From assembly GCA_045539475.1 (NCBI GenBank), contig JAZQFJ010000003.1, positions 16,758-80,757 on the forward strand: a stretch of DNA of 64,000 bases, written 5' to 3'. Shown in pieces: positions 32,895 to 42,058 of the stretch; within the stretch, counting starts at the first letter, position 1; the number at the start of each line of letters is the position of its first letter. Source of the stretch: SIG480 sp045539475. Its GTDB lineage: Bacteria > Bacillota > Clostridia > Oscillospirales > JAAYXM01. The notes under the pieces are model-generated. The model ran no database searches. It saw only the letters and a program-made list of their open reading frames with translations, and had not been told where the DNA came from. Made by a program: the position numbers and the translations under genes.

Positions 32895-32996
32895 ATGACA
32901 GAGTATTGTTCTAATGATATACGCAAAGCGCAGGTAAATGTGGTCATAAGTCTTGCCAAAGCATTGGGATGCGAGGTTGAAGATTTAATCGACTGA
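32895..32996 (+). pseudogene. XRE regulator remnant, C-terminal part
   Basis: A 33-residue frame whose last 25 residues (DIRKAQVNVVISLAKALGCE, then VEDLID) match the last two helices of a Cro/C1-type HTH domain. The recognition helices are missing. It sits at the right end of the AT-rich block, in the opposite orientation to the truncated XRE at 27599-27769. Confidence 0.55.
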
Positions 32997-33055
32997 TTAA
33001 AGGGATGAATTTGCCCTTAGACCAGGCTTTGTGTTTAGATAACAACTTTATCATT

Positions 33056-34012
33056 TTAAATAATTTCCCCTTCCAAAACCGATATTCTTTCATCAATAAG
33101 CTTTTCAAGCGCGGCTTTCATATCCTCCGGCATAAATGAGTCCTTGCACATTGCTATATACTTATCGCGCATGCGGCAAACTTTACCTATCATCTTTTCT
33201 GCGGATTTTTGTGGTATTCCTATTGTTTCTGCGAAAATCATAAAATCTTTTCGACGGATATTTTGTTTTTTCCCGTTAAGGCTCAGCGCAAGCTGTTCTT
33301 TATCGTCCGGAATAACAATGTTAGTGGAAAGCATATCATAAGCTGAGGACAGCACGTAATTATTGCTTCTTTCCGATGTTTCAATCAAAGAAAAATTTTT
33401 CAGATGCATATCAGAATTTCCAACAGCAAACGAAAAAACTATTCTAAGAAACAGCTCTGTGATATCCAGACCTTTAGCAGAAGAATGCGCAGCGATGATT
33501 TTGCCGCAACGCTCATAAGAGCCGCGGTATTTATCCTCCGTCAATCTCCCGTCAAGCTGGCAGAAGTCCTCCATTGCAAGCATTTGTCCGTCCTCACGGT
33601 CAATACGCTTTGTTATATACGCGAAAGAATTTTCCTGAGACGGCAAACGAAGCAAAGCATAAGGCACGGTTTTTATCCCACTGATTTTCGCCATGCTCAT
33701 AATGGCATACTCCATTTCAGGCAAGGCTGCATATTCATCAGTCTGCGGCTTGAGAATGTACCCCGTCGGATAATTTACAAGCGTCAAGCGCGGGGTATTG
33801 TCCTTAGAAAGATGAAGCGACAGCTTTTTCTGGACTCCCGGAACTGTAAAACCCTTGTTCGTGCTATCAATCGCAATCCGATTTAAAACTTCTTTTGAAG
33901 CATCAATATCCGGAAACTCAGCAGTTCCGAAGAAGGCCTTGACACAGGATATATGCCAACCGTGAGAGGCCCCGGCACGCATCTCCTTTCCGCAGCACAA
34001 ACATCTGCTCAT
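33056..34012 (-). CDS. hipT: HipT-like kinase toxin (HipA C-terminal kinase)
   Basis: A 318-residue HipA-type Ser/Thr kinase lacking the N-terminal subdomain. The N-terminus has a CLCC zinc-knuckle-like start; a Gly-loop/activation region VPGVQKKLSLHL, an ATP-binding Lys in YILKPQ, the catalytic loop GNSDMHLKN (D201, N206) and a metal-binding Asp in YDMLST follow. HipT of E. coli phosphorylates tryptophanyl-tRNA synthetase and HipA phosphorylates GltX; the target here is unknown. Its start overlaps the hipS stop by four bases. Confidence 0.88.
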   Translation of the reverse strand: MSRCLCCGKEMRAGASHGWHISCVKAFFGTAEFPDIDASKEVLNRIAIDSTNKGFTVPGVQKKLSLHLSKDNTPRLTLVNYPTGYILKPQTDEYAALPEMEYAIMSMAKISGIKTVPYALLRLPSQENSFAYITKRIDREDGQMLAMEDFCQLDGRLTEDKYRGSYERCGKIIAAHSSAKGLDITELFLRIVFSFAVGNSDMHLKNFSLIETSERSNNYVLSSAYDMLSTNIVIPDDKEQLALSLNGKKQNIRRKDFMIFAETIGIPQKSAEKMIGKVCRMRDKYIAMCKDSFMPEDMKAALEKLIDERISVLEGEII

Positions 34013-34338
34013 TCCTTTTCCCCCCTTACAATAACATTCCCTATAGGATCCTTACAGGCAACAAGCAGCAAACCAAAACGGTCTTTGCGGTCAAGCTTCC
34101 AGTTGTTGCTCACAACATCAAGAAGCCAGCCTTCGGGAATGAGCCCATCAAAAAAGGCAAAAAGCGTTTTGGAAGTATACTCTTCTTTTTGCAAAGGCAA
34201 GGTTAAGCTTACCGCCGTGGAGAGTTCGCTATCGAGATATGCGCTGTCATAAGCAAACGAATATCCCGCATCAGTTTCCTTCAAAATTCCTGCAAAGGTG
34301 TCCCGTACATATACATACGCGGTTCTGTATGCATCCAT
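34009..34338 (-). CDS. hipS: HipS-like protein (HipA N-terminal subdomain)
   Basis: A 109-residue stand-alone version of the HipA N-terminal subdomain 1, with YVYVRDTFAGILKETDAGYSFAYD, LPLQKEEYTSKTLFAFFDGLIPEGWLL and DRFGLLLVACKDPIGNV. In HipBST systems this small protein, not HipB, neutralises the kinase. It overlaps hipB by one base and hipT by four, so the three are translated together. Confidence 0.88.
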   Translation of the reverse strand: MDAYRTAYVYVRDTFAGILKETDAGYSFAYDSAYLDSELSTAVSLTLPLQKEEYTSKTLFAFFDGLIPEGWLLDVVSNNWKLDRKDRFGLLLVACKDPIGNVIVRGEKE

Positions 34339-34538
34339 TAATCATCCTTCCTTCCGGGAACTGCCATCATGCCAAACATTGAAAGAGCCTGATTGACCTT
34401 ATCCATTCGCACAGTCTCTTTTCCTCTCTCAAGTTCGCGGACAAAACGCAAGCCGAGACCGCTGCGTATGGCAAAATCCTCTTGGGTAAGCCCTGCTTCT
34501 TTTCTTTTTTGTTTGATAAATTCAGCAATTGTATTCAT
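34338..34538 (-). CDS. hipB: HipB-like XRE DNA-binding protein
   Basis: A 66-residue Cro/C1-type HTH protein (TIAEFIKQKRKEAGLTQEDFAIRSGLGLRFVRELERGKETVRMD). It lacks a C-terminal extension. HipB binds palindromic operators and represses its own operon, with HipS/HipT as co-repressors. It is the first gene after the promoter at 34545-34573. Confidence 0.9.
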   Translation of the reverse strand: MNTIAEFIKQKRKEAGLTQEDFAIRSGLGLRFVRELERGKETVRMDKVNQALSMFGMMAVPGRKDD

Positions 34539-34544
34539 ACCTCA

Positions 34545-34608
34545 ATTATACACCCTATCGGGTACAATGTCAACCACTTTCGTTGTAAATCGTACCCGAT
34601 AGGGTGTA
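34545..34608 (-). promoter_or_regulatory. Consensus promoter and two operator arms of hipBST
   Basis: On the minus strand TTGACA (34568-34573) and TATAAT (34545-34550) match the consensus with a 17-base spacer. The sequence TACACCCTATCGGGTAC (34549-34565) fills the spacer and is repeated in inverted orientation at 34592-34608 upstream of the -35 box: 17-bp perfect arms. Each arm is itself an imperfect ACCC-N4-GGGT palindrome. HipB binding to the spacer arm would block polymerase. Confidence 0.88.
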
Positions 34609-34614
34609 AACATT

Positions 34615-36360
34615 CTATGCAATTGTATATTTCTTTGAATATTCTTCAAACTTTGTACGGAAATCCGGACTTTCGTCGCGGAAGGCGCGGATAGATTCGT
34701 GAAGATTCATATTATTGCTTGCCATATCTATCACGCAGGCGGCGATATTTGAGCAATGGTCGGAGGTTCTTCCTATATTGGTGAGAAGGTCTGCCCAGAC
34801 AAAGCCCGCATCAATTGTGCACTCACCCTGCTGAAGGCGTCCGATATGCTGTGCACGGAGCTTCTCTTTGAGAACGTCTATCACCTGCTCAAGCGGCTCT
34901 ACGCTTAGTGCCGCATCAATATCGTTATCGGCAAACGCGCGGTGTGTAAGCTCTAAAATCTCATTTGCCGCACCGAGGATTACGTCGAGCTCTTTCTCTG
35001 CAGCCTCTGTAAACTGAATCTTTTTATCGTGCATTTCCTCTGCCGATTTCAGAAGATTTACACCGTGGTCGGATATGCGCTCAAAATCACCTATCATACG
35101 CAAAAGCTTTGCCGCTTCTGCATTATCCGATGCGGATATCTGCCGTGAACTCAGCTTTACAAGATATGTTCCTAAAATATCCTCGTAATGGTCGGTCTTT
35201 TCCTCAGCCGCACAAATCTCCTCTGCAAGCTCTGAAGAATATCCCTGAAGTGATTTTATACCGCCGCGAAGTGCAGAAAGAGAAGCCTCCATCATCTCAA
35301 CAACTAGATTATGAGAGCGCTGGAGCGCAATTGGCGGCGTTGCAAGCAGACGCTCATCAAGCTCTGCAACGGCATCCTTTTCTTTGCTGTCCGGCACAAG
35401 GCGAATAACGAGTTTTTCGAGAAATCCCGCCATCGGGAACAATACAACCGTACAGAAAACATTGAACACCGAGTGCGCAACTGCGATGCTGATGAAGTTC
35501 GCCGCGCTGTCAAACAACGGCGGCATAAACAAGTATTTTACAACGCTGAAAAGTATCAGGCAAAGCGTTGTTCCGATAACGTTAAAGGATAAGTGCACAA
35601 GCGCGGCACGCCTTGCGTTTTTGTTTGTTCCAAATGACGAGAGAAGTGCTGTAATACACGTACCAATGTTCTGTCCCATAATTATCGGTATTGCCGCGCC
35701 GAGAGAGACCTGTCCCGTTACGGCAAGCGCCTGCAAAATACCGACAGATGCGGAGCTTGACTGGATTATTGCCGTAAGGATTGCACCTGCAAGCACGCCG
35801 AGAATCGGATTTTTGAACAAAATAAACATCTGCTGAAACGCCGGAACGTCTGCAAGACCGGAAACTGCATCGCTCATTGTATCCATGCCGAACATAAGCG
35901 TTGCAAACCCTAAAAGAATTGTCCCGGTGTCACGCCTTTTGCTGCCCTTTCCGGTCATCGTCATTATAATACCGATAAGTGCGAGCACCGGCGTGAACGA
36001 CGTCGGCTTCAAAAGCTGAATAAACAAGTTATCTCCGCTTATTCCGCCAAGCGAGAGAATCCACGCAGTAACCGTTGTTCCGATATTTGCGCCCATTATA
36101 ACACCTATCGCCTGACGCAAGGTCATAAGCGCAGAGTTTACAAAGCCGACAACCATAACCGTTGTCGCCGACGAGCTTTGAATAACCGCTGTTACGCAAA
36201 GACCGGTAAGCAACCCCGCAAGCCGGTTTGATGTAAGCCGTCCGAGCAGCGTGCGCAGGGCACCGCCCGCGCGACGCTCAAGTGCCTGACCCATAACGTC
36301 CATACCAAACAGGAAAAGGCAGAGTCCTCCAAGCATCGTGAGAATATCAAAAATGTCCAT
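34615..36360 (-). CDS. Na/Pi cotransporter family protein with PhoU domain
   Basis: A 581-residue NptA/YjbB-type transporter. The first 330 residues hold two inverted repeats, each with a QSSSATT/QSSSASV signature (about residues 61 and 203) that form the Na+ and phosphate path. Residues 350-560 are helical PhoU-like domains in the cytoplasm. It imports or exports phosphate driven by sodium; regulation of phosphate flow is likely. GAAAGGA precedes the ATG. Confidence 0.92.
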   Translation of the reverse strand: MDIFDILTMLGGLCLFLFGMDVMGQALERRAGGALRTLLGRLTSNRLAGLLTGLCVTAVIQSSSATTVMVVGFVNSALMTLRQAIGVIMGANIGTTVTAWILSLGGISGDNLFIQLLKPTSFTPVLALIGIIMTMTGKGSKRRDTGTILLGFATLMFGMDTMSDAVSGLADVPAFQQMFILFKNPILGVLAGAILTAIIQSSSASVGILQALAVTGQVSLGAAIPIIMGQNIGTCITALLSSFGTNKNARRAALVHLSFNVIGTTLCLILFSVVKYLFMPPLFDSAANFISIAVAHSVFNVFCTVVLFPMAGFLEKLVIRLVPDSKEKDAVAELDERLLATPPIALQRSHNLVVEMMEASLSALRGGIKSLQGYSSELAEEICAAEEKTDHYEDILGTYLVKLSSRQISASDNAEAAKLLRMIGDFERISDHGVNLLKSAEEMHDKKIQFTEAAEKELDVILGAANEILELTHRAFADNDIDAALSVEPLEQVIDVLKEKLRAQHIGRLQQGECTIDAGFVWADLLTNIGRTSDHCSNIAACVIDMASNNMNLHESIRAFRDESPDFRTKFEEYSKKYTIA

Positions 36361-36490
36361 TTTCTTTTTCCTTTCGTTTCTTTCTTCTATTTTTTCAAAT
36401 TTTCACCAAATATATTATATCCTGTTTTTTGTCAAATTTCAATAAGTTTGTCATATCTTTATTCTGCCCGTCAAAACTGCGGAGACAACA

Positions 36491-36525
36491 AAAACAGACG
36501 GGGCAATTTTTACTCCGTCTGTTTT
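36491..36525 (-). terminator. Terminator of the nucleoside ABC operon
   Basis: AAAACAGACGG (36491-36501) pairs with CCGTCTGTTTT (36515-36525); T-rich on both sides. It follows the permease stop at 36581 by about 55 bases. Confidence 0.75.
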
Positions 36526-36580
36526 ATTTGACTTTATTCTGTTTGGGGGATTACTTCAAAACACTCACAGCCGCATATCG

Positions 36581-37546
36581 CTACCTGTTTTCTCTGAAAT
36601 ACGGCGTTCCGAGCGATGCCGGCGCTTGATATTCCCTTTTGTTACGCATGGTTATAAAGAGCAGAACAAGAACCGTAACGATATACGGTGCCATATCAAG
36701 AAGCTGAGCACTGAACGTTATTGTCTGTCCGAAAAGGACAAGACCGCCCTGAAGCTTGAATGTAAGCCCGCGCACCGCACCGAAGAGATAAGCACCAAGG
36801 ATTGCGCGAAGCGGATTCCACATAGCAAAGATTATGAGAGCAACAGAAATCCAGCCTGCCCCGGCGGTAAGGTCAATCTGCCATCTGCCGACGTATACCA
36901 TTGAGTAGTATCCGCCGCCGACACCGCAAAGGAAACCGCCGAGCACCGTGTGGATATACTTATGAAGGGTTACGTTTATACCCGATGCATCCGCAGCAGC
37001 GGGGCTCTCGCCCACCACGCGTGCATTGAGACCTATATTTGTCTTTTTAAAATAAATATAGATGATAACTGCCGTGATGATTGCGCCCAAAACAAACGGG
37101 CTCTGCTCAAAAAGCATCTTGCCGACAAGCGGGATATCGGAAAGCACCGGAGTTTTATGAATACCAAGCACAGCATTTATGGAATCCGGCAGGCTTTTAC
37201 CTGATATCGACATACCGATAAGCCCTGCCGCGCCGCTGCCGAAGGTTGTAAGCGCAAGACCGGTGACAACCTGATTGCCGCGGAGCGAAACCGTTATGAT
37301 GGCGTAAATCAGTGCGCCGAGCGCACCTGCCGCGCCCGATGCCAGAACCGCAAGAAGCGCGTTTCCCGTATTGTACGCCACAAGGAAACCCGTTGAAGCG
37401 CCGAGAAGCATCATACCCTCAATACCAAGGCAGGTATTGCCGACCTTTTCGGTCAGAATTCCGCCGAGAGTGCCGAGAAGAACATGGGTGCCGAGCGATG
37501 CCGTTACCTGCAGAAACAGTGCCGTGGAAATAAGAAATTCTCCCAT
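36581..37546 (-). CDS. Nucleoside ABC transporter permease (NupQ/YufQ type)
   Basis: A 321-residue integral membrane protein of the BPD_transp_2 family with about eight to ten helices. GLALTTFGSGAAGLIGM and GVGGGYYSMVYVGRWQIDLTAGAGWISVALIIFAMWNPLRA, a hallmark of this permease type, are visible. It forms the channel with the previous permease. Its start follows the upstream permease stop by five bases (AAAGGAGC). Confidence 0.9.
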   Translation of the reverse strand: MGEFLISTALFLQVTASLGTHVLLGTLGGILTEKVGNTCLGIEGMMLLGASTGFLVAYNTGNALLAVLASGAAGALGALIYAIITVSLRGNQVVTGLALTTFGSGAAGLIGMSISGKSLPDSINAVLGIHKTPVLSDIPLVGKMLFEQSPFVLGAIITAVIIYIYFKKTNIGLNARVVGESPAAADASGINVTLHKYIHTVLGGFLCGVGGGYYSMVYVGRWQIDLTAGAGWISVALIIFAMWNPLRAILGAYLFGAVRGLTFKLQGGLVLFGQTITFSAQLLDMAPYIVTVLVLLFITMRNKREYQAPASLGTPYFRENR

Positions 37547-37551
37547 TTTCT

Positions 37552-38604
37552 TTACGCTCCTTTCCCCGCACGGCGGACAATCTTGTAATTTAAGAAGAAC
37601 TCACTGCCGAGAACAAAGAATATAATTACCGCCTGCAGTGCATATATCATCGAAATCGGGATTCGCATTGACGTTTCAAGGAAGCTCCCGCCCGCAAGCA
37701 GTATTGCAAACAAAAACGATGTGATGATGACTGCCGGTGCAGAAAGCCGAGCAAGATAAGTTGTTATAACTGCGGTAAATCCGAGACCGCCGGTAAACTG
37801 CTCAGTAAGCGTCTTTTCAACAGCAGAAGACTGAATCATTCCCGCAAGACCGCAGAGCGCGCCGGAAAGCATAATTGCAATGACAACCGTTTTGTTTACA
37901 TTTATTCCGGCATAACGCGCCGTTGCAGTGCTCTCACCCAACACCGATATCTCATATCCGAACTTTGTGCGCGTCATGAGAATGTACACTAAAAGCGTAA
38001 GAAGAAGCGCGATTATCCAACCGATATGTATCCCGAAAACGCTCGGTAAAACTGCGTTTGCCTCAAACGTTGCAATTTTAGGCATACCGCCGTCCTCGCG
38101 CCACGGACCGTACTGAAGATAAGTTATCCACCGCAGTGCGACATAGTTAAGCATAAGCGTTACAAGCGTTTCACTGGTGCCGAATTTTGTCTTCAGCAGT
38201 GCGGGAATAAGCGCCCATATTCCACCGCAGACAAGACCTGCAAGTGCCATGAGCGGAAGAAGCACGGGGGCGGGAAGATGCGAGAAATTAAGCGCAAAAT
38301 ACGCCGCACCGAATGCGCCCATGCACATCTGACCCTCGGCACCAATATTCCAGAACTTCATTTTAAACGCAATAAGCGTGCCGAGCGAAAGAATAACAAG
38401 CGGAATCGCCTTATTGAAGGTAGCGCGGACACGGTAGACAGAACCGAGCGCACCCTTTATCAGATTTCCGTAAAACTCAAACGGATTATAGCCGAGCAGA
38501 GCAACAATTACCGCCGCGGCAATAAGTGCCGCAACAACGGCAAAAAGCTGTGCCGCGACTGCGCGACCGGGGCTGAGCTCCGGCTTTTTTACTATTCGAA
38601 ACAT
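37552..38604 (-). CDS. Nucleoside ABC transporter permease (NupP/YufP type)
   Basis: A 350-residue membrane permease with about nine helices. Visible are GAEGQMCMGAFGAAYFAL, FGTSETLVTLMLNYVA and ARYAGINVNKTVVIAIMLSGALCGLAGMIQ. It pairs with the second permease for nucleoside or purine-base uptake. Its ATG overlaps the ATPase stop (TGATG). Confidence 0.9.
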   Translation of the reverse strand: MFRIVKKPELSPGRAVAAQLFAVVAALIAAAVIVALLGYNPFEFYGNLIKGALGSVYRVRATFNKAIPLVILSLGTLIAFKMKFWNIGAEGQMCMGAFGAAYFALNFSHLPAPVLLPLMALAGLVCGGIWALIPALLKTKFGTSETLVTLMLNYVALRWITYLQYGPWREDGGMPKIATFEANAVLPSVFGIHIGWIIALLLTLLVYILMTRTKFGYEISVLGESTATARYAGINVNKTVVIAIMLSGALCGLAGMIQSSAVEKTLTEQFTGGLGFTAVITTYLARLSAPAVIITSFLFAILLAGGSFLETSMRIPISMIYALQAVIIFFVLGSEFFLNYKIVRRAGKGA

Positions 38605-40127
38605 CAGCGCGCCTCCTTTTCCGGACGGTGACCGAGCATAAGAAGCCCGATCTCTTCCTTTGTAATTGTCTTGGGGTCAACGATATCCATAACCGCACCG
38701 TCGTGAAGAACGAGCAGTCTGTCACACAGCGCAAGCAGTACATCGAGATCCTCGCCGATGAAGAGCACGGCAACGCCCGCCTTCTTCTGAGCGTTAAGAA
38801 TGTCATATATGTTATACGACGCACCAATATCAAGACCACGGACGGGGTAAGCCGTGATAAGGAGCTTAGGATTGAGCTCTACCTCGCGTCCGAGAAGAAC
38901 CTTCTGGATATTTCCGCCAGAGAGCTTCCGCAGAATATGATTAACAGACGGAGTTTTTACGTCATAGCGCTCTACAATCTCTTCCGCACGGCGACGGCTT
39001 TCCTTTCTGTCTACAAAAACACCCTTATTCTTGCGGAATGAACGGAGAAGAACATTGTTTGTTATGTCCATTCCCGCAACAAGCCCCATACCGAGCCTGT
39101 CCTCCGGAACAAACGACATGCTTACGCCGCGGCGCAGGATTTCAATCGGAGACAGACCAAGAATTTCTTCATCAAGAAACTTAACGCTGCCGCCGCTTGA
39201 TTTTTCCATACCGGCAATGATTTCGCAAAGCTCCTTCTGACCGCTTCCTGCAATTCCTGCAACTCCGAATATCTCACCGCCGTAAACAGAAAAGCTCATC
39301 TCGCGGAGCATATTTCGTCCAAGCTCATTTTGACAGGACAGCTCCGACACCTCAAGAACAGGTTTTTCCGATCTTTTCGGTTCCTCACGCGTGATTTCAA
39401 GCTCAACCGACTTTCCAACCATCATTTCTGTAAGAAGCCGTGGGTTTGTTTCTGATGTGTTCACCGTGCCTACGGTTGCGCCGTTGCGCAGAACGGTAAC
39501 ACGGTCACTTATCTCCATAACCTCATTCAGTTTATGAGTGATTATGATAATCGCACAGCCGAGCTTTTTCATATTGCGCAGAATATCAAACAGGATTTCC
39601 GCTTCCTGCGGGGTAAGAACGGCCGTCGGCTCATCAAGAATAAACATACTTGCGCCGCGATAAAGCATCTTTACGATTTCCACCGTCTGCTTCTCTCCGA
39701 CGGACATATTGTATACCTTCTTTGCCGGATCAAGCTCAAGTCCGTATTTTTCGCATATTGCACGGATCTTTGCCTCTATTCTCTTAGGACTGCGGAGTAT
39801 CCCACGCTCGCTTCCGGCAGAAATATTCTGGGCGGCAGACATAACCTCAACCAGCTTGAAGTGCTGATGAACCATACCGATACCGGCGGCAAGCGAATCA
39901 TGCGGGGATGCAAAGCGCTTTGCCACCCCTTCGATTTTTATTGTGCCTGCATCGGGAGAATATATCCCGGCAAGCATATTCATAAGCGTGCTCTTTCCCG
40001 AACCGTTTTCGCCAAGAAGCGCATGGATTTCTCCGCGCTTTACCTCAAGGCTCGCGTTCTCATTTGCCGCAACAGTGCCGAAATATTTGCATATTCCTTG
40101 CATCTCGATGCAAACATCATTCTGCAT
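38604..40127 (-). CDS. Nucleoside ABC transporter ATPase, two nucleotide-binding domains
   Basis: A 507-residue ATPase with two ABC domains, as in NupO/YufO. Domain 1 has Walker A LLGENGSGKSTL and signature YNMSVGEKQTVEI; domain 2 has a degenerate Walker A GIAGSGQKEL and signature KLSGGNIQKVLLGRE. ATG 40127 (AAAGGACG upstream) is preferred to the frame start at 40199. It energises both permeases from the cytoplasm. Confidence 0.92.
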   Translation of the reverse strand: MQNDVCIEMQGICKYFGTVAANENASLEVKRGEIHALLGENGSGKSTLMNMLAGIYSPDAGTIKIEGVAKRFASPHDSLAAGIGMVHQHFKLVEVMSAAQNISAGSERGILRSPKRIEAKIRAICEKYGLELDPAKKVYNMSVGEKQTVEIVKMLYRGASMFILDEPTAVLTPQEAEILFDILRNMKKLGCAIIIITHKLNEVMEISDRVTVLRNGATVGTVNTSETNPRLLTEMMVGKSVELEITREEPKRSEKPVLEVSELSCQNELGRNMLREMSFSVYGGEIFGVAGIAGSGQKELCEIIAGMEKSSGGSVKFLDEEILGLSPIEILRRGVSMSFVPEDRLGMGLVAGMDITNNVLLRSFRKNKGVFVDRKESRRRAEEIVERYDVKTPSVNHILRKLSGGNIQKVLLGREVELNPKLLITAYPVRGLDIGASYNIYDILNAQKKAGVAVLFIGEDLDVLLALCDRLLVLHDGAVMDIVDPKTITKEEIGLLMLGHRPEKEAR

Positions 40128-40216
40128 ATGTACCGACGTCCTTTCTCTTCGGATAATAAATAACAGTGAAAAGAGAAACATTACTTCTTCACTCTTCACT
40201 CTTACTTATTACTTTA

Positions 40217-40246
40217 AAAAGGGAGCTCGGCTTCCGAGCCCCCTTT
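40217..40246 (-). terminator. Intra-operon hairpin between the binding protein and the ATPase
   Basis: A stem of GGG-A-GCTCGG type with one mismatch (40217-40230 with 40233-40246), T-rich on the minus strand, lies 12 bases after the binding-protein stop. It probably lets the lipoprotein be made in excess over the membrane parts. Confidence 0.7.
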
Positions 40247-40257
40247 TGTATAACTTC

Positions 40258-41370
40258 TTAGCCGTTGATTGTGCCGATGACACCTTCAATGAACCAATTC
40301 ATGTTGTAGATTTCCTCGTTTGTCATACCGTTCGGGTGCTTTACAGCGCCGGACTGATCCTTAACCTCTCCGGAGAAGAGAACGAGAGAACCGTCGATGA
40401 TACCCTGCTTTGCAGCCTCAACCTTTTCAGCTGTGCCTTCTGCGCAGAGATCTGAAAGCTCATCAAGACCAACCCAACCGGATGCAAGGCCTTCCCAGTA
40501 TGCTTCAGGCTTCCATGTTCCGTCAACAACGCGGTTTACGCAATCGACATAGAACTTGTCCCAATGGAAGAGCGGAGCGGTGAGGTATGCCTTCGGAGCT
40601 GCGTCCGGAGTCGGCGTGTTGTAACCGATGGCGAACTTGCCCTTTTCCTGTGCTGCAAGCTGCGGAGCCGGAGAATCCTGATGCTGCTCAATAACGTCAC
40701 AGCCCTTGTCAAGAAGCTCAATAGCTGCCTGCTTCTCGATAGCCGGATCATACCATGTGTTTGTCCAGACAACCTCAACAGTTGCGTCCGGATTTACAGA
40801 CTGTACGCCGAGTGTGAATGCGTTGATACCGCGGATACACTCAGGAATCTGCATTGCGGCAACATAACCGATCTTGTTAGCCTCGGTCTTCATACCTGCA
40901 ACGATACCTGCAAGGTAGCGCGCTTCGATAACTCTGCCCATGTAGTTGCACATGTTCGGGAGAGTTTTATAACCTGTTGCATGGTTAAAGTAGATTTCCG
41001 GATATTCCTTTGCAACGGTCTCTGTGTAATCCATATGACCGAAGCTTGTTGTGAAGATAACGTTGCAGCCTGCATCAACAAGCTCGCGAACTGCTACTTC
41101 ACAGTCTGCGGATTCCGGGATGTTTTCCTTGTAAAGGCACTCAAAACCTGCTGCTTCAAGAGCAAGCCTGCCCTTGTCGTGAGCCTGGGTGTAGCCGCCG
41201 TCGTTGATGTCGCCGATGTAAACGAAGCCGACCTTAACGTCTTCCTTCGCAATCGGTGCAAGACCTGCGGTTTCTCCACCTTCGCCCTGCTCAACCTCTG
41301 CCGGAGCACAAGCTGCAAATGCGAATACCATTACTGCTGCCAAGAGAATTGCCAAGAGTTTTTTTGCCAT
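40258..41370 (-). CDS. BMP-family nucleoside-binding lipoprotein
   Basis: A 370-residue lipoprotein. A signal peptide with lipobox FAFAAC ends at Cys21; the mature part is a BMP/PnrA-like bilobal receptor (VKVGFVYIGDINDGGYTQAHDKG at the N-lobe, NHATGYKT, WVGLDELSDL). It delivers nucleosides or purine bases to the ABC permeases encoded downstream. ATG 41370 follows AAGGAGGT; the frame's earlier start at 41475 would run into xpt. Confidence 0.9.
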   Translation of the reverse strand: MAKKLLAILLAAVMVFAFAACAPAEVEQGEGGETAGLAPIAKEDVKVGFVYIGDINDGGYTQAHDKGRLALEAAGFECLYKENIPESADCEVAVRELVDAGCNVIFTTSFGHMDYTETVAKEYPEIYFNHATGYKTLPNMCNYMGRVIEARYLAGIVAGMKTEANKIGYVAAMQIPECIRGINAFTLGVQSVNPDATVEVVWTNTWYDPAIEKQAAIELLDKGCDVIEQHQDSPAPQLAAQEKGKFAIGYNTPTPDAAPKAYLTAPLFHWDKFYVDCVNRVVDGTWKPEAYWEGLASGWVGLDELSDLCAEGTAEKVEAAKQGIIDGSLVLFSGEVKDQSGAVKHPNGMTNEEIYNMNWFIEGVIGTING

Positions 41371-41413
41371 GATTTTTGACCTCCTTAAAATATGATGAAG
41401 CGCACATCGCGCA

Positions 41414-41989
41414 TCATTCCGCAAATACCACACCGCTCTCAGGCGACATAGACGCAACACGGGCAAGGCTTTCAACCCTTATTCCCATATCGCGGACTTT
41501 TTTTCCTCCATCCTGAAACGCCTTTTCGATGGCTATCCCCGCACCGACAACGGTCGCTCCCGCCTGATTGATAATATCGCACAGCCCGATAAGAGCCGCA
41601 CCTTTTGCGAGAAAATCGTCTATAATCAACACACGGTCACCGGCATAAAGAAAATCCTTCGAAACCATAACATCGTAATACTTGTCCTTTGTAAAGGAGT
41701 GGACACGGCTTGTATACACATCTCCGGAGATGTTCTTTGATGCCGCTTTTTTTGCGAACACAACCGGGACATTAAAATACTGCGCGGCGATGCAGGCAAT
41801 TCCGATGCCTGATGCCTCAATAGTGAGGATTTTTGTAACGCCGTCAGCCCCGAACAGGCGGAGAAGCTCACGCCCCATTTCATTTAAGAGCGTAACATCA
41901 ATCTGGTGGTTTAAAAAGCTGTCAACCTTAAGAACATTTCCCTCGCGGACGATACCGTCACGCCGTATTCTCTCTTCAAGAAGCTGCAT
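41414..41989 (-). CDS. xpt: Xanthine phosphoribosyltransferase
   Basis: A 191-residue type I phosphoribosyltransferase that converts xanthine and PRPP to XMP. The start MQLLEERIRRDGIVREGNVLKVDSFLNHQID is nearly diagnostic for Xpt; the PRPP loop is VLIIDDFLAKGAAL. It lies 43 bases upstream of the nucleoside transporter genes and likely shares their transcript, so uptake and salvage are coupled. No purine riboswitch was found in its leader. Confidence 0.95.
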   Translation of the reverse strand: MQLLEERIRRDGIVREGNVLKVDSFLNHQIDVTLLNEMGRELLRLFGADGVTKILTIEASGIGIACIAAQYFNVPVVFAKKAASKNISGDVYTSRVHSFTKDKYYDVMVSKDFLYAGDRVLIIDDFLAKGAALIGLCDIINQAGATVVGAGIAIEKAFQDGGKKVRDMGIRVESLARVASMSPESGVVFAE

Positions 41990-41996
41990 ATGTAAT

Positions 41997-42058
41997 CTCC
42001 CGTATAGCGTCGAAAATTGTTGTTAATTAATTATAACGCATACGGGAGAATATTTCAA
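41997..42058 (-). promoter_or_regulatory. Promoter of xpt with inverted-repeat element
   Basis: On the minus strand TTGAAA (42053-42058) and TATAAT (42030-42035) are 17 bases apart. CTCCCGTATAGCGT (41997-42010) and ACGCATACGGGAG (42036-42048) are inverted arms, with one base inserted, that straddle the -10 box and initiation site. This may be a repressor operator or a leader hairpin. Confidence 0.6.
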
